Shown piece by piece: positions 1 through 8,222 of a DNA stretch of 64,000 bases (positions are counted from its first letter, which is position 1; the number at the start of each line of letters is the position of its first letter). The notes under the pieces are model-generated. The model did not search any database. It was not told where the DNA came from and worked only from the letters and a program-made list of their open reading frames with translations. This DNA is from Shimia sp965227725 (GTDB taxonomy: Bacteria > Pseudomonadota > Alphaproteobacteria > Rhodobacterales > Rhodobacteraceae): positions 248,001-312,000 of the forward strand of contig NZ_CBDDGH010000004.1 in assembly GCF_965227725.1 (NCBI RefSeq), read 5' to 3'. Position numbers and translations under genes: made by a program.

Positions 1-19
1 CCCATCCGCCACGCGGATA

Positions 20-44
20 GAAAAACTCTCCGAGCACTCGGAGG
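20..44 (-). terminator. Rho-independent terminator after rsh
   Basis: On the minus strand a perfect 7-bp stem (CTCCGAG/CTCGGAG, two-base loop, positions 28-43) is followed by a run of five T (from 25 down to 21). It lies about 50 bases past the rsh stop codon and probably ends the folK-rpoZ-rsh transcription unit. Confidence 0.7.
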
Positions 45-96
45 AAGGGTCTTCTATCACGGCGTTTGAATACCACCGGGTCTGTCCTCAGTTACG

Positions 97-2232
97 TCAG
101 GGCGCCAGCGCGGAGCGGGCCCTCTCCGGGTTTCTGTAGCGTTCAATCTCGGCCACGTCGGTTTCCGCTTCCAAAGCCAGCATCAGCTTGTGCAGATGCT
201 CGGCATCGCCGAGGTCCACACTTATCAGGAGGCGGTAAAAATCCGGTTTCCGGTCAACGAACTCGAGGTCAGAGATATTGGCGTTGTTCTCGCCAATCAA
301 TGTGCAAATACGCCCCAGTACGCCCGCGTCATTGCCAATGGTGACAAAGAGCTGCACCGCGTAGATCGGTTTGTGTTTGCCAGCGTGCCAATGCAGATCG
401 AGCCAACGGTCGGGCTGGTCTTCGTAGTTGGACAGCGAATCGCAGTCGATGCTGTGCACGACCACGCCCTGACCGCGGTATGTGATGCCCACGATGCGCT
501 CGCCGGGCAGTGGCTGACAGCAGGGCGCACGCTGAAAGCTCTGATCCGCAGACAGACCAATCACAGCGCGTTCCGCGCCAATTTCATCAGCCTCAGAGGG
601 GGCAAGATCGGGGTAAACCGCCTGCAGCACCTGTTGCGCAGTCAGCTCAGCAGAACCAAGGCGCGCCAGCACCTCATCGCGCTCTTTCAGGCGCAGGTGT
701 TTGGCGGCCATATCCAGCACTTTGTCGGTGGATTTCTTGCCCACATGCTCAAAGGCGGAACGCGCTAGTTCCGAGCCCAGCTTCACAAAGCGTTCGCGGT
801 CCATTTCCCGCAGGGCGCGGCGAATCGCTGTCCGGGCTTTGCCGGTCTTGGCCATATCGAGCCAGGTCGCTTGCGGGACCTGCCCTTCTGCGGTGATGAT
901 CTCCACCGATTGGCCGTTTTTGATGCGGGTCCAGAGCGGCACGCGACGGTGATCCACTTTGGCACCAACACAGGCGTGGCCGATCCGGGTGTGGATCGCG
1001 TAGGCAAAATCAACCGGGGTGGCGCCACGGGGCAGCTTCACCACTTCGCCTTTGGGTGTGAAGCAGAAGACCTGATCGGAGTACATCTCAAGCTTCACGG
1101 CCTCGAGGAAGTCTTCGTGATCCTCCTCGGCGTCAAACTGTTCAGTCAGGCCGGAGATCCACTTCACCGGATCAACGGCAAAAGGGTTTTCGCCGCGCAC
1201 GCCGTCTTTGTAGGACCAGTGTGCCGCCACACCGGATTCCGCCACATCATGCATTTGACGGGTGCGAATCTGCACCTCAACCCGACGGCCGTTGCGCCCG
1301 GACACGGTGGTGTGGATCGAGCGGTAACCGTTGGATTTCGGCTGGCTGATATAATCTTTGAAGCGCCCCGGCACCGCGCGCCAACGCTGGTGGATGACAC
1401 CAAGCGCGCGGTAGCAGCTGTCTTCGGTATCGGTGATGATGCGGAAGCCGTAGATGTCGGAAAGACGGGAGAAGCCCTGATCCTTTTCCTGCATCTTGCG
1501 CCAGATTGAATAGGGTTTCTTGGCCCGGCCAAAGACCTCGCCGGTCACATTGACGGCGGCCAGCTCCTGACGCATGTCGGCGGTGGTTTTCTCGATGACG
1601 TCGCCGGTTTCTTTCTGCAGCGTCACAAACCGGCGCATGATCGAGGCGCGGCCATCGGAATTGAGCACCTTGAAAGCCAGATCTTCCAGCTCGTCGCGCA
1701 TCCACTGCATCCCCATGCGGCCGGCAAGAGGCGCATAGATGTCCATGGTTTCGCGCGCCTTCACGGCCTGCTTTTCAGGGCGCATGGCCTTGATCGTGCG
1801 CATGTTGTGCAGACGGTCGGCCAGCTTAACCAAGATCACCCGCAGGTCCTTGGACATTGCCATGAAGAGCTTGCGGAAGTTTTCGGCCTGTTTGGTCTCT
1901 GAAGAAGACAGCTGCAGATTGGTCAGCTTGGTGACACCATCCACCAGACCGGCCACCTCTTCGCCAAAGCGCTCTGCCACCAGCTCATAAGAGGCTTTGG
2001 TGTCTTCGATCGTGTCATGCAGCAACGCCGTGATGATGGAAGCATCATCCAAATGCTGCTCTGCCAAGATGCAGGCGACTTCGATGGGGTGGGTAAAATA
2101 GGGTTCGCCGGAATGGCGGAACTGACCATCGTGCATCTCGCGGCCAAACTCATAGGCCGCGCGAATAAGATCATCGTTGGTCTTAGGGTTGTAGGCGCGA
2201 ATGTGGTCGACAAGTTCGTCAGCAGGAATCAT
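97..2232 (-). CDS. Bifunctional (p)ppGpp synthetase/hydrolase (RelA/SpoT homologue)
   Basis: Makes and degrades the alarmone (p)ppGpp in the stringent response. The 711-residue length fits a long RSH enzyme. The order is an HD hydrolase domain with H48 and the HD pair H72-D73 plus E76-D77 (LLHDTIED), then the synthetase domain with the RFKDYISQPKSNGYRSIH motif near 290-307 and the EVQIRT motif near 319-324. A TGS domain follows at about 386-447 and an ACT domain at about 640-705. Both catalytic halves keep their key residues, so I expect it to be bifunctional, as usual for the single Rsh of alphaproteobacteria. It lies 25 bases after rpoZ on the same strand, which supports cotranscription. 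Confidence 0.96.
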   Translation of the reverse strand: MIPADELVDHIRAYNPKTNDDLIRAAYEFGREMHDGQFRHSGEPYFTHPIEVACILAEQHLDDASIITALLHDTIEDTKASYELVAERFGEEVAGLVDGVTKLTNLQLSSSETKQAENFRKLFMAMSKDLRVILVKLADRLHNMRTIKAMRPEKQAVKARETMDIYAPLAGRMGMQWMRDELEDLAFKVLNSDGRASIMRRFVTLQKETGDVIEKTTADMRQELAAVNVTGEVFGRAKKPYSIWRKMQEKDQGFSRLSDIYGFRIITDTEDSCYRALGVIHQRWRAVPGRFKDYISQPKSNGYRSIHTTVSGRNGRRVEVQIRTRQMHDVAESGVAAHWSYKDGVRGENPFAVDPVKWISGLTEQFDAEEDHEDFLEAVKLEMYSDQVFCFTPKGEVVKLPRGATPVDFAYAIHTRIGHACVGAKVDHRRVPLWTRIKNGQSVEIITAEGQVPQATWLDMAKTGKARTAIRRALREMDRERFVKLGSELARSAFEHVGKKSTDKVLDMAAKHLRLKERDEVLARLGSAELTAQQVLQAVYPDLAPSEADEIGAERAVIGLSADQSFQRAPCCQPLPGERIVGITYRGQGVVVHSIDCDSLSNYEDQPDRWLDLHWHAGKHKPIYAVQLFVTIGNDAGVLGRICTLIGENNANISDLEFVDRKPDFYRLLISVDLGDAEHLHKLMLALEAETDVAEIERYRNPERARSALAP

Positions 2233-2257
2233 TAGCGCCTACCGTAGTTGCTGGGGC

Positions 2258-2611
2258 TTAGCCCTGGCCTTGCGCTTCCATAAGGGCGCGCAGGAGTTTT
2301 TCTTCGGACATATCGTCCTCCGCCGGAGTATCGGCTTCGGCACCCATCAGAAGCGCCATGCGGTCTTCTTCTGGTTCGTCCACTTCGATCTGGCTCTGGT
2401 TGGATTCGATCAGACGCTCACGCAGCTCGTCAGCGGTCTGGGTCTCTTCCGCGATCTCGCGCAGGGCCACGACTGGGTTTTTGTCGTTGTCACGATCCAG
2501 TGTGATTGCGGCGCCAGCCGAAATTTCACGGGCACGGTGCGACGCGAGCATCACCAGCTCAAAGCGGTTCTGAACTTTGTCTACGCAGTCTTCAACGGTC
2601 ACGCGGGCCAT
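2258..2611 (-). CDS. RNA polymerase omega subunit
   Basis: Small subunit that helps assemble RNA polymerase and forms part of a ppGpp site in proteobacteria. The N-terminus MARVTVEDCVDKVQNRFEL and the following HRAREI segment are the family signature, and the acidic C-terminal tail is typical of alphaproteobacteria. The start chosen is the ATG at 2611; an in-frame ATG four codons upstream would add MECL, which does not fit the family. The gene sits directly before rsh, a common pairing that couples omega with the enzyme making its ligand. Confidence 0.95.
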   Translation of the reverse strand: MARVTVEDCVDKVQNRFELVMLASHRAREISAGAAITLDRDNDKNPVVALREIAEETQTADELRERLIESNQSQIEVDEPEEDRMALLMGAEADTPAEDDMSEEKLLRALMEAQGQG

Positions 2612-2650
2612 CAGGCACTCCATTCTTTATGGATCGGGTCGGAAGTCGTG

Positions 2651-2679
2651 TATGTAAGCGGGATTGTACCCCTTGACAA
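2651..2679 (-). promoter_or_regulatory. Probable sigma-70 promoter for rpoZ-rsh
   Basis: On the minus strand a -35 TTGTCA (2679-2674) and a -10 TACATA (2656-2651) are separated by 17 bases, between the folK stop and the rpoZ start. This would give rpoZ-rsh its own promoter independent of folK. Confidence 0.55.
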
Positions 2680-2686
2680 GCAAGAT

Positions 2687-3247
2687 TCACAGAGGCTCCG
2701 GCTCATTGCGCTCGGTTTCGGGCAATTGGGCAAACATTTCTGCCACCGTGAGGCCAATAAGCGGGTGCCGCCAGTGCGGAGCGACGTCCAGAAGCGGGGC
2801 CAGAACGAAGGCGCGATCCTGCAGGCGCGGATGCGGGAGAATCAGTTCCTCGGGCGCTTTGGTGGCCTGTGTCTGCAGATCCAGCTGCCGCCAGCGGGTC
2901 TGCACATCGGAGTCCGGCAGCACCAGATCGTCCAGCGCAATAAGATCAATGTCCAGTGGACGTGTGCCCCAGCGTGTGAGACGCTCGCGGCCAAACTCCG
3001 CTTCGATGTCATGCAAACACACTAGAAGATCGCGCGGGTTCAATTCCGTGTGAATGGCAACTGCAGCATTCACAAAATCAGGCCCAGCCCCCGCCGGAAA
3101 ACAAGGGGTTTGATAGAATCGGCTGATTGCGCGAATATGGATGGAATTACCACTCAATACCTTGATACAATGAACTATTGTTTCTTTGGGAGTCCCGAAT
3201 TTAGAAGGCAAGTTGCCGCCGAGGGCTAAGAGGCCGTATCTGCTCAC
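2687..3247 (-). CDS. 2-amino-4-hydroxy-6-hydroxymethyldihydropteridine diphosphokinase
   Basis: Transfers pyrophosphate from ATP to 6-hydroxymethyl-7,8-dihydropterin, the step before dihydropteroate synthase in folate synthesis. The 186-residue protein shows the HPPK signatures: an N-terminal LALGGNLPS, the central RWGTRPLDIDLIAL motif carrying the metal-binding aspartates, and LPHPRLQDRAFVL. The start is a GTG preceded by GGAG at 8 bases. It is upstream of rpoZ on the same strand and divergent from the NYN gene across a 156-base gap. Confidence 0.94.
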   Translation of the reverse strand: MSRYGLLALGGNLPSKFGTPKETIVHCIKVLSGNSIHIRAISRFYQTPCFPAGAGPDFVNAAVAIHTELNPRDLLVCLHDIEAEFGRERLTRWGTRPLDIDLIALDDLVLPDSDVQTRWRQLDLQTQATKAPEELILPHPRLQDRAFVLAPLLDVAPHWRHPLIGLTVAEMFAQLPETERNEPEPL

Positions 3248-3403
3248 TTAAGTAGCTCCGAATTACGCGAGTTATGGGCGATATGTCGCGAGCGCTTGAA
3301 GGCCCGGAAAGATACCTATATTTTAAACAACGCTGTCGCGCCTATCCAAATAATTTCACTCACGGGACATGCCAAGCGCGACAGAGCCAGAAAGGACATT
3401 TTG

Positions 3404-3979
3404 ATGTTTTACAAAGACGAACGGCTTGCGCTGTTCATAGACGGTTCGAATCTGTACGCGGCCGCCAAGTCGCTCGGTTTCGATATCGACTACAAGCTTC
3501 TGCGGCAGGAATTTATGCGCCGTGGTAAGCTGTTGCGTGCGTTTTACTACACCGCGCTATTGGAAAATGACGAGTATTCGCCAATTCGACCTCTGGTTGA
3601 TTGGCTGCATTACAACGGCTTCACCATGGTGACCAAAGCTGCCAAGGAGTACACCGATGCTCAGGGCCGCCGTAAGGTCAAGGGGAACATGGATATCGAG
3701 CTGGCAGTGAATGCTATGGAGCTCGCGCCGCATGTCGACCACATTGTGCTGTTTTCGGGAGATGGGGATTTCCGGCCGCTTGTGGAAAGCTTGCAGCGTC
3801 AGGGCGTGCGCGTATCGGTTGTGTCAACGATCCGCAGCCAGCCGCCAATGATCAGCGATGAGCTGCGTCGTCAGGCCGATAATTTTATCGAGCTCGACGG
3901 GCTGCGCGAGGTTATCGGACGCCCACCGCGTGACCCGATGCCGGAGCCGGGCCGCGAAGCGGAGATGGTTGGCAACTGA
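3404..3979 (+). CDS. NYN domain (LabA/PIN-like) protein, probable RNase
   Basis: 191-residue LabA/DUF88-type NYN domain protein. Conserved acidic residues expected to bind catalytic metal are visible: D13 in LFIDGSNLY, D97 in GNMDIEL, and D120/D122 in LFSGDGDF. NYN domains share the PIN nuclease fold and several members act on RNA, but this one's substrate is unknown. The ATG at 3404 has an AAGGA site about 8 bases upstream; longer in-frame starts lack this and would add non-conserved sequence. It stands alone, divergent from folK, and ends in a strong terminator. Confidence 0.88.
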   Translation: MFYKDERLALFIDGSNLYAAAKSLGFDIDYKLLRQEFMRRGKLLRAFYYTALLENDEYSPIRPLVDWLHYNGFTMVTKAAKEYTDAQGRRKVKGNMDIELAVNAMELAPHVDHIVLFSGDGDFRPLVESLQRQGVRVSVVSTIRSQPPMISDELRRQADNFIELDGLREVIGRPPRDPMPEPGREAEMVGN

Positions 3980-4004
3980 GCCTTCCACACAAGAGATAGA
4001 ATCG

Positions 4005-4034
4005 AACCGGGGTGCTGAGCGCCCCGGTTTTTTC
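4005..4034 (+). terminator. Rho-independent terminator after the NYN gene
   Basis: The stem AACCGGGG (4005-4012) pairs with CCCCGGTT (4022-4029) and is followed by a T-rich run to 4036. It sits 25 bases after the NYN stop codon and faces the cytochrome c gene that converges from the right. Confidence 0.8.
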
Positions 4035-4057
4035 TTTGTCCTGTCACATGGGCATTG

Positions 4058-4531
4058 TCATTCCGATTGCGCGTTCATGCTGTTGTGCATTTCAATCACC
4101 CGCTCGGGCCAGGTGCTTTTGATGAAGGCCAGCACATCCAGAATGTCCTGATCGGTCATGCTGTCAGCGAATCCCGGCATATTGCTTTGATAGCCCTGTC
4201 CCACAACTGCCTCCGTGCCCAATTTGGTGATCCTAAAGAGCACCTCGTCAGGATGGTGCCAGGTGTGACCGCTTGCGTCATGCGGCGGGGCTGGCATCAA
4301 ACCGTCTGCATCGCGTTCGCGCCAATTGGGTGCGCCTTGCAAAGCCGCGCCGTGGCAGACCGCGCAATTCTCGGCATAAAGTTCTGCGCCCTGCGAAACC
4401 CGCGCGGCTTCGTCATAAGGCAGCCGCAGGGCGGCGGCATCCGCATCTGAAGCACCAAAGGCAAATTGCCAGACAATCGCGGCGACGGCGACAGTGGCCG
4501 CAGCTGCGACGGTTGCTTGCTTGAAAGACAT
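4058..4531 (-). CDS. Membrane-anchored or periplasmic class I cytochrome c
   Basis: 157-residue c-type cytochrome. An N-terminal hydrophobic stretch at residues 7-25 is a signal peptide or membrane anchor. The heme site CAVCH is at 56-60, and M118 in SNMPGF is the probable sixth heme ligand. It would carry electrons on the periplasmic side; no oxidase genes are adjacent, so the partner is unknown. The ATG at 4531 is preceded by GGAGAGGAC on the minus strand; a longer frame extends 47 codons upstream without signal-peptide character. Divergent from ispH. Confidence 0.88.
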   Translation of the reverse strand: MSFKQATVAAAATVAVAAIVWQFAFGASDADAAALRLPYDEAARVSQGAELYAENCAVCHGAALQGAPNWRERDADGLMPAPPHDASGHTWHHPDEVLFRITKLGTEAVVGQGYQSNMPGFADSMTDQDILDVLAFIKSTWPERVIEMHNSMNAQSE

Positions 4532-4649
4532 GTCCTCTCCATTCGTCGTTTGCCCGCTGCTAGCAGCCTCCCACACTGGAAGGTCAAGCACTGGACGGCG
4601 CGCTGGGAAATCACTACCTGTGGGCAACGACCAATGTGGAGTTGAGCCG

Positions 4650-5609
4650 ATGAGCAAGCCGCCTCTGACCATTCACCTTGCTGCCCCGCGCGGCTTTTGC
4701 GCCGGTGTGGACCGGGCCATTAAGATCGTGGAGATGGCTCTCACGAAATGGGGTGCGCCGGTCTATGTCCGCCACGAGATCGTGCACAACAAATATGTGG
4801 TCGACGGGCTGCGCGACAAAGGGGCGGTGTTTGTCGAAGAGTTGGATGAATGCCCCGATGACCGTCCGGTGATCTTTTCGGCCCATGGTGTGGCCAAGGT
4901 TGTCCCGGCGGAAGCTGAGCGGCGCAATATGATCTATGTGGATGCGACCTGCCCGTTGGTGAGCAAGGTCCACATTGAGGCGGAGCGCCATTCTGAAAGC
5001 GGGCTGCAGATCATCATGATTGGCCACGCCGGGCATCCAGAGACCATTGGCACCATGGGGCAACTGCCAGATGGCGAAGTGCTTTTGGTGGAGACCGAGG
5101 CAGATGTGGCCGATGTGGATGTGCGTGATCCGTACAAGCTCGCGTTCGTGACGCAGACCACGCTGTCGGTGGATGACACCAAAGGTATTGTTGCCGCGCT
5201 CAACCAGCGTTTCCCCAATATTGTGGGCCCGCATAAGGAAGACATCTGTTACGCCACCACCAACCGTCAGGAAGCGGTGAAGGAAGTGGCCCCCAAAGTG
5301 GATGCGATGCTGGTTGTGGGCGCGCCCAACTCCTCCAACTCCAAACGTCTGGTGGAAGTGGGTGCAAAAAACGGCTGTGATTACAGCCAGTTGGTGCAGC
5401 GCAGCACCGATATCGACTGGCGTGCGCTGGAAGGGATCTCTGCTCTTGGCATCACCGCTGGCGCCAGTGCACCGGAAGTTCTGGTGAATGAGGTGATCGA
5501 CGCCTTCCGCGACCGTTTTGACGTGACGGTCGAGATCGTGGAAACCGCGGTGGAGCGGGTGAATTTCAAAGTGCCGCGCGTGCTGCGCGATGTGGAAGCT
5601 GCCTCTTAA
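4650..5609 (+). CDS. 4-hydroxy-3-methylbut-2-enyl diphosphate reductase
   Basis: Last step of the MEP isoprenoid pathway: reduces HMBPP to IPP and DMAPP with a [4Fe-4S] cluster. The 319-residue protein carries the three cluster cysteines C17 (GFCAGVDRA), C101 (DATCPLVSKVH) and C200 (DICYATTNRQEA). It also has the conserved EIVHNKYVVDGL, GHAGHPE and GAPNSSNSKRL motifs. The ATG at 4650, preceded by GGAG, gives the family's N-terminus; an in-frame upstream extension overlapping the cytochrome gene is rejected. Confidence 0.97.
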   Translation: MSKPPLTIHLAAPRGFCAGVDRAIKIVEMALTKWGAPVYVRHEIVHNKYVVDGLRDKGAVFVEELDECPDDRPVIFSAHGVAKVVPAEAERRNMIYVDATCPLVSKVHIEAERHSESGLQIIMIGHAGHPETIGTMGQLPDGEVLLVETEADVADVDVRDPYKLAFVTQTTLSVDDTKGIVAALNQRFPNIVGPHKEDICYATTNRQEAVKEVAPKVDAMLVVGAPNSSNSKRLVEVGAKNGCDYSQLVQRSTDIDWRALEGISALGITAGASAPEVLVNEVIDAFRDRFDVTVEIVETAVERVNFKVPRVLRDVEAAS

Positions 5610-5650
5610 CGTCCCTGCTGAAGCGGGCAGCGCCTGTTGCGCGGACGTTT
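5607..5650. terminator. Inverted repeat between convergent ispH and small secreted protein
   Basis: TAACGTCC, starting in the ispH stop codon, pairs with GGACGTTTA at about 5643-5651. A second GC-rich hairpin lies inside. There is no T-run, so this is only a possible transcription end for the converging genes. Confidence 0.35.
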
Positions 5651-5707
5651 AGCGGTGCATTTCTTTAGAAAGTGCCTGTACGCTGAAACATTCAGCGCTG
5701 CGGCGCA

Positions 5708-5962
5708 TTATTTCTCGCAGGCGATCCCGTCCTTATCGCGATCCAGTTTGTAGGGATCAGGCCCGACAACCCGAATAGGGCCTTTCACATAAATTGGGCC
5801 ATTTCCGCTGCCACCGGCACAATCCACGTCCGGACCATTTGGCGGCAGGCACGCGCCTTTATAGCTGGGGTGGCAAGGTTGGGCGGCAGCGGCAGTGGCG
5901 CCTATGAGCTGGGCAATGGTCAGCACCAGCAGCGCGCGTGTGTTTAGTCTATTGATCGTCAT
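5708..5962 (-). CDS. Small secreted protein with Excalibur calcium-binding domain
   Basis: 84 residues. A signal peptide (residues 1-28, ending near AAAAQ) is followed by a short proline/glycine-rich part and a C-terminal DPYKLDRDKDGIACEK. The DRDKDGIACE pattern matches the Excalibur domain, an EF-hand-like calcium loop closed by a cysteine. It carries three other cysteines that could form disulfides in the periplasm. The role is unknown; in other bacteria the domain is often attached to surface nucleases, but no nuclease part is present here. It converges with ispH. Confidence 0.75.
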   Translation of the reverse strand: MTINRLNTRALLVLTIAQLIGATAAAAQPCHPSYKGACLPPNGPDVDCAGGSGNGPIYVKGPIRVVGPDPYKLDRDKDGIACEK

Positions 5963-6050
5963 CGCACTTGGGTAGTTTATTGCCTATGGGCACGGAAGAG
6001 ATCGCGTGCATACTGACGTGACGAAACAGAAAAAACGCAAAGAGGTGAAG

Positions 6051-6503
6051 ATGTTAGGCATTCCAAAGGCGCCATTGGCACTGGGGCTGGCCGGATTGAT
6101 CCCGTTTGTCTGGGGCGCGCTGTCCTACCTGAACCCGGATCTGGCGCTTTGGGGCACGCGGGCGATGGGACCGCGGTTTGTCGGGCCTTACATCCAGCTC
6201 TATTACGGTGCGATCATTTTAAGCTTCATGTCAGGCGTGTTGTGGGGCTTTGCCACCAAAGCGGAAGGCGGGCGGGCGGCTACAGGCTATGCGCTGTCGG
6301 TTGTTCCGGCGCTTTGGGCGTTTTTCATGACCGGCGGCGGACCTGTAAGCGCGGGGACCAAACTGTTGTTTGGTTTCGCCGGGCTTCTGTTTCTGGACTA
6401 TGCGTTTTTCAAATGGGGGCTGACGCCGCCGTGGTGGATGCGGCTGCGGCTGATTTTGACAGCGGTTGTGGTGAGCTGTTTGGCGATCAGCGTGGTTTAT
6501 TGA
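6051..6503 (+). CDS. DUF3429-type integral membrane protein
   Basis: 150 residues with about five hydrophobic segments and a family-like core around PYIQLYYGAIILSFMSGVLWG. I place it in the DUF3429 family of uncharacterised inner-membrane proteins. The ATG at 6051 follows GAGGTGAAG, a good ribosome site; the frame is open 15 codons further upstream, but that part is lysine-rich and not membrane-like. It is followed 42 bases later by a LysE-type exporter and may be cotranscribed with it. Confidence 0.75.
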   Translation: MLGIPKAPLALGLAGLIPFVWGALSYLNPDLALWGTRAMGPRFVGPYIQLYYGAIILSFMSGVLWGFATKAEGGRAATGYALSVVPALWAFFMTGGGPVSAGTKLLFGFAGLLFLDYAFFKWGLTPPWWMRLRLILTAVVVSCLAISVVY

Positions 6504-6545
6504 GCGGATGGCGCGAGGCGCTTGTGACCGAGTGGAGGAGTTAGG

Positions 6546-7160
6546 ATGATGTCATTGCAGTTTTTGATCACCGCTTTTGTGGTGGTGATCGCGCCCGGCA
6601 CCGGGGTGATTTACACGTTGGCGATGGGGCTCGGCCAAGGGCCACGTGCTGCAGTTTGGGCAGCCCTTGGGTGCACAGCTGGAATTTTGCCGCACCTGCT
6701 GGCCGCCACATTGGGGTTGGCGGCGGTGCTGCACACCTCTGCGGTGCTCTTCAATGTCGTGAAATTCGCGGGTGTGGCCTACCTCCTCTATCTGGCGTGG
6801 CAGGCGCTGCGCAGCGATGGCGCCTTAAGCGTGCGTGCAGAACGCGAGGTGCAAAAGGGCGCAGTGATTGCGCGACGCGGGGCATTGATCAATATTCTGA
6901 ACCCGAAGCTTTCGGTGTTTTTCCTCGCGCTGCTGCCGCCCTTTTTGAGCGGCAATCCTGCGAGCGCCACCGCAGAGATGGCCTTGCTCGGCGGGGCTTT
7001 CATGGCGATGACCTTCGGCGTCTTTGTGCTTTATGGATTGTTTGCGGCAAAGGCGCGGGATGCACTCTTGGGCAGTGAGCGGGTGATGGCTTGGCTGAAC
7101 CGCAGTTTTGCCACGCTGTTTGTGGCGCTGGCCGGACGTCTGGCACTGGAGCGGGCATGA
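6546..7160 (+). CDS. LysE/RhtB family amino-acid exporter
   Basis: 204-residue inner-membrane protein with about six hydrophobic segments. Family features are the N-terminal VVVIAPGTGVIYTLAMGLGQ (the PGP-type motif near residue 18) and ILNPKLSVFFLALLPPF in the middle. Members export amino acids or derivatives; the substrate cannot be told from sequence. Two adjacent ATG codons follow GAGGAG; I use the first. Its stop overlaps the ATG of the next methyltransferase (ATGA), so the two are translationally coupled. Confidence 0.86.
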   Translation: MMSLQFLITAFVVVIAPGTGVIYTLAMGLGQGPRAAVWAALGCTAGILPHLLAATLGLAAVLHTSAVLFNVVKFAGVAYLLYLAWQALRSDGALSVRAEREVQKGAVIARRGALINILNPKLSVFFLALLPPFLSGNPASATAEMALLGGAFMAMTFGVFVLYGLFAAKARDALLGSERVMAWLNRSFATLFVALAGRLALERA

Positions 7161-7762
7161 GCGACAAGGAAACCATGCAGGTTTATGCACAGGCCGCCGA
7201 GGACTATGCAGAGCGGTTTGCCAAGGTCGCTGAGGGCGACATCGATCAGTTCAGCGATCTCAAGGCGCTGTTTGAGCTGTTGCCGGACGATGGGCTGGTG
7301 CTGGATCTGGGATGTGGCCCCGGGCAATGGGCGACCAAAATTCGTGACGCGGGATATCGGGTTGAGGCCATGGATGCCTCACCAGAGATGGCGAAACTGG
7401 CCAAAGAGCGGTTTGATCTGGACGTGGCAGTGGGCGTGTTTGAAGATCTGACGGCAGAGGCCAAATATGATGGCATCTGGGCCAATTTCAGCCTGCTGCA
7501 TGCGCCCCGTGCTGACTTCTCGACGCATCTGGCTCGCGTGTACCGGGCACTCAAACCCGGAGGCGGCTTTCATATCGGCATGAAGCTGGGCGAGGCTGAA
7601 GCGCGAGATCGCTTGGGGCGGTTTTACAGCTACTATGGCGAGGCAGAGCTGATTGGCCTGCTGGAAGCGGCGGGCTTTACGGTCATCCGAAAAAGGCGGG
7701 GCAATGGCAAAGGATTGGCTGGCGGTGAGGATACATTTGTCATACTGACCGCCCATGGCTGA
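7157..7762 (+). CDS. Class I SAM-dependent methyltransferase
   Basis: 201 residues, Rossmann-fold methyltransferase. The SAM-binding motif VLDLGCGPGQWA is near residues 50-61, followed by an acidic residue in EAMDASPEM and the LKPGGGFHIG strand near 135. The substrate is unknown. The start ATG overlaps the stop of the LysE gene, and its own end overlaps the start of rnhA by 8 bases, making a tight three-gene run. Confidence 0.85.
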   Translation: MSDKETMQVYAQAAEDYAERFAKVAEGDIDQFSDLKALFELLPDDGLVLDLGCGPGQWATKIRDAGYRVEAMDASPEMAKLAKERFDLDVAVGVFEDLTAEAKYDGIWANFSLLHAPRADFSTHLARVYRALKPGGGFHIGMKLGEAEARDRLGRFYSYYGEAELIGLLEAAGFTVIRKRRGNGKGLAGGEDTFVILTAHG

Positions 7763-8213
7763 TTTGATTGCATATACCGATGGCGCATGTTCTGGAAACC
7801 CGGGTCCGGGGGGCTGGGGCGTGCTGTTGCAGGCCAAGGATGGCGACACGGTGATCAAGTCACGTGATCTGTCTGGCGGGGCACCGGAGACCACCAACAA
7901 CAAGATGGAGCTGATGGCCGCGATCATGGCGCTTGAAACGCTGGAACGCGCGAGCACCATCACGGTTGTGACGGACAGCACCTATGTGAAGAACGGTGTC
8001 ACCGGCTGGATTTTCGGCTGGAAGAAGAACGGCTGGAAGACTTCCGCCAAGAAGCCGGTGAAAAACGTTGAGCTGTGGCAGCGGCTTGATGCGGCGCAAG
8101 CGCGCCACTCAGTGACTTGGGAATGGGTCAAAGGCCATGCTGGCCATCCGGAAAACGAACGCGCCGACGAGCTTGCTCGTGAAGGCATGGCCCCATTTAA
8201 GGCCGGGAAGTAG
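7755..8213 (+). CDS. Ribonuclease HI
   Basis: Cuts the RNA strand of RNA:DNA hybrids. The 152-residue protein shows the full active site: D9 (YTDGACSGNPGPGGWG), E52 (NNKMEL), D74 (TDSTYV), H128 and D138 (KGHAGHPENERADELA). It has the basic handle region, GWKKNGWKTSAKKPVKN. It is encoded overlapping the preceding methyltransferase and converges with another methyltransferase gene only 9 bases away. Confidence 0.96.
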   Translation: MADLIAYTDGACSGNPGPGGWGVLLQAKDGDTVIKSRDLSGGAPETTNNKMELMAAIMALETLERASTITVVTDSTYVKNGVTGWIFGWKKNGWKTSAKKPVKNVELWQRLDAAQARHSVTWEWVKGHAGHPENERADELAREGMAPFKAGK

Positions 8214-8222
8214 CGCCCAACC

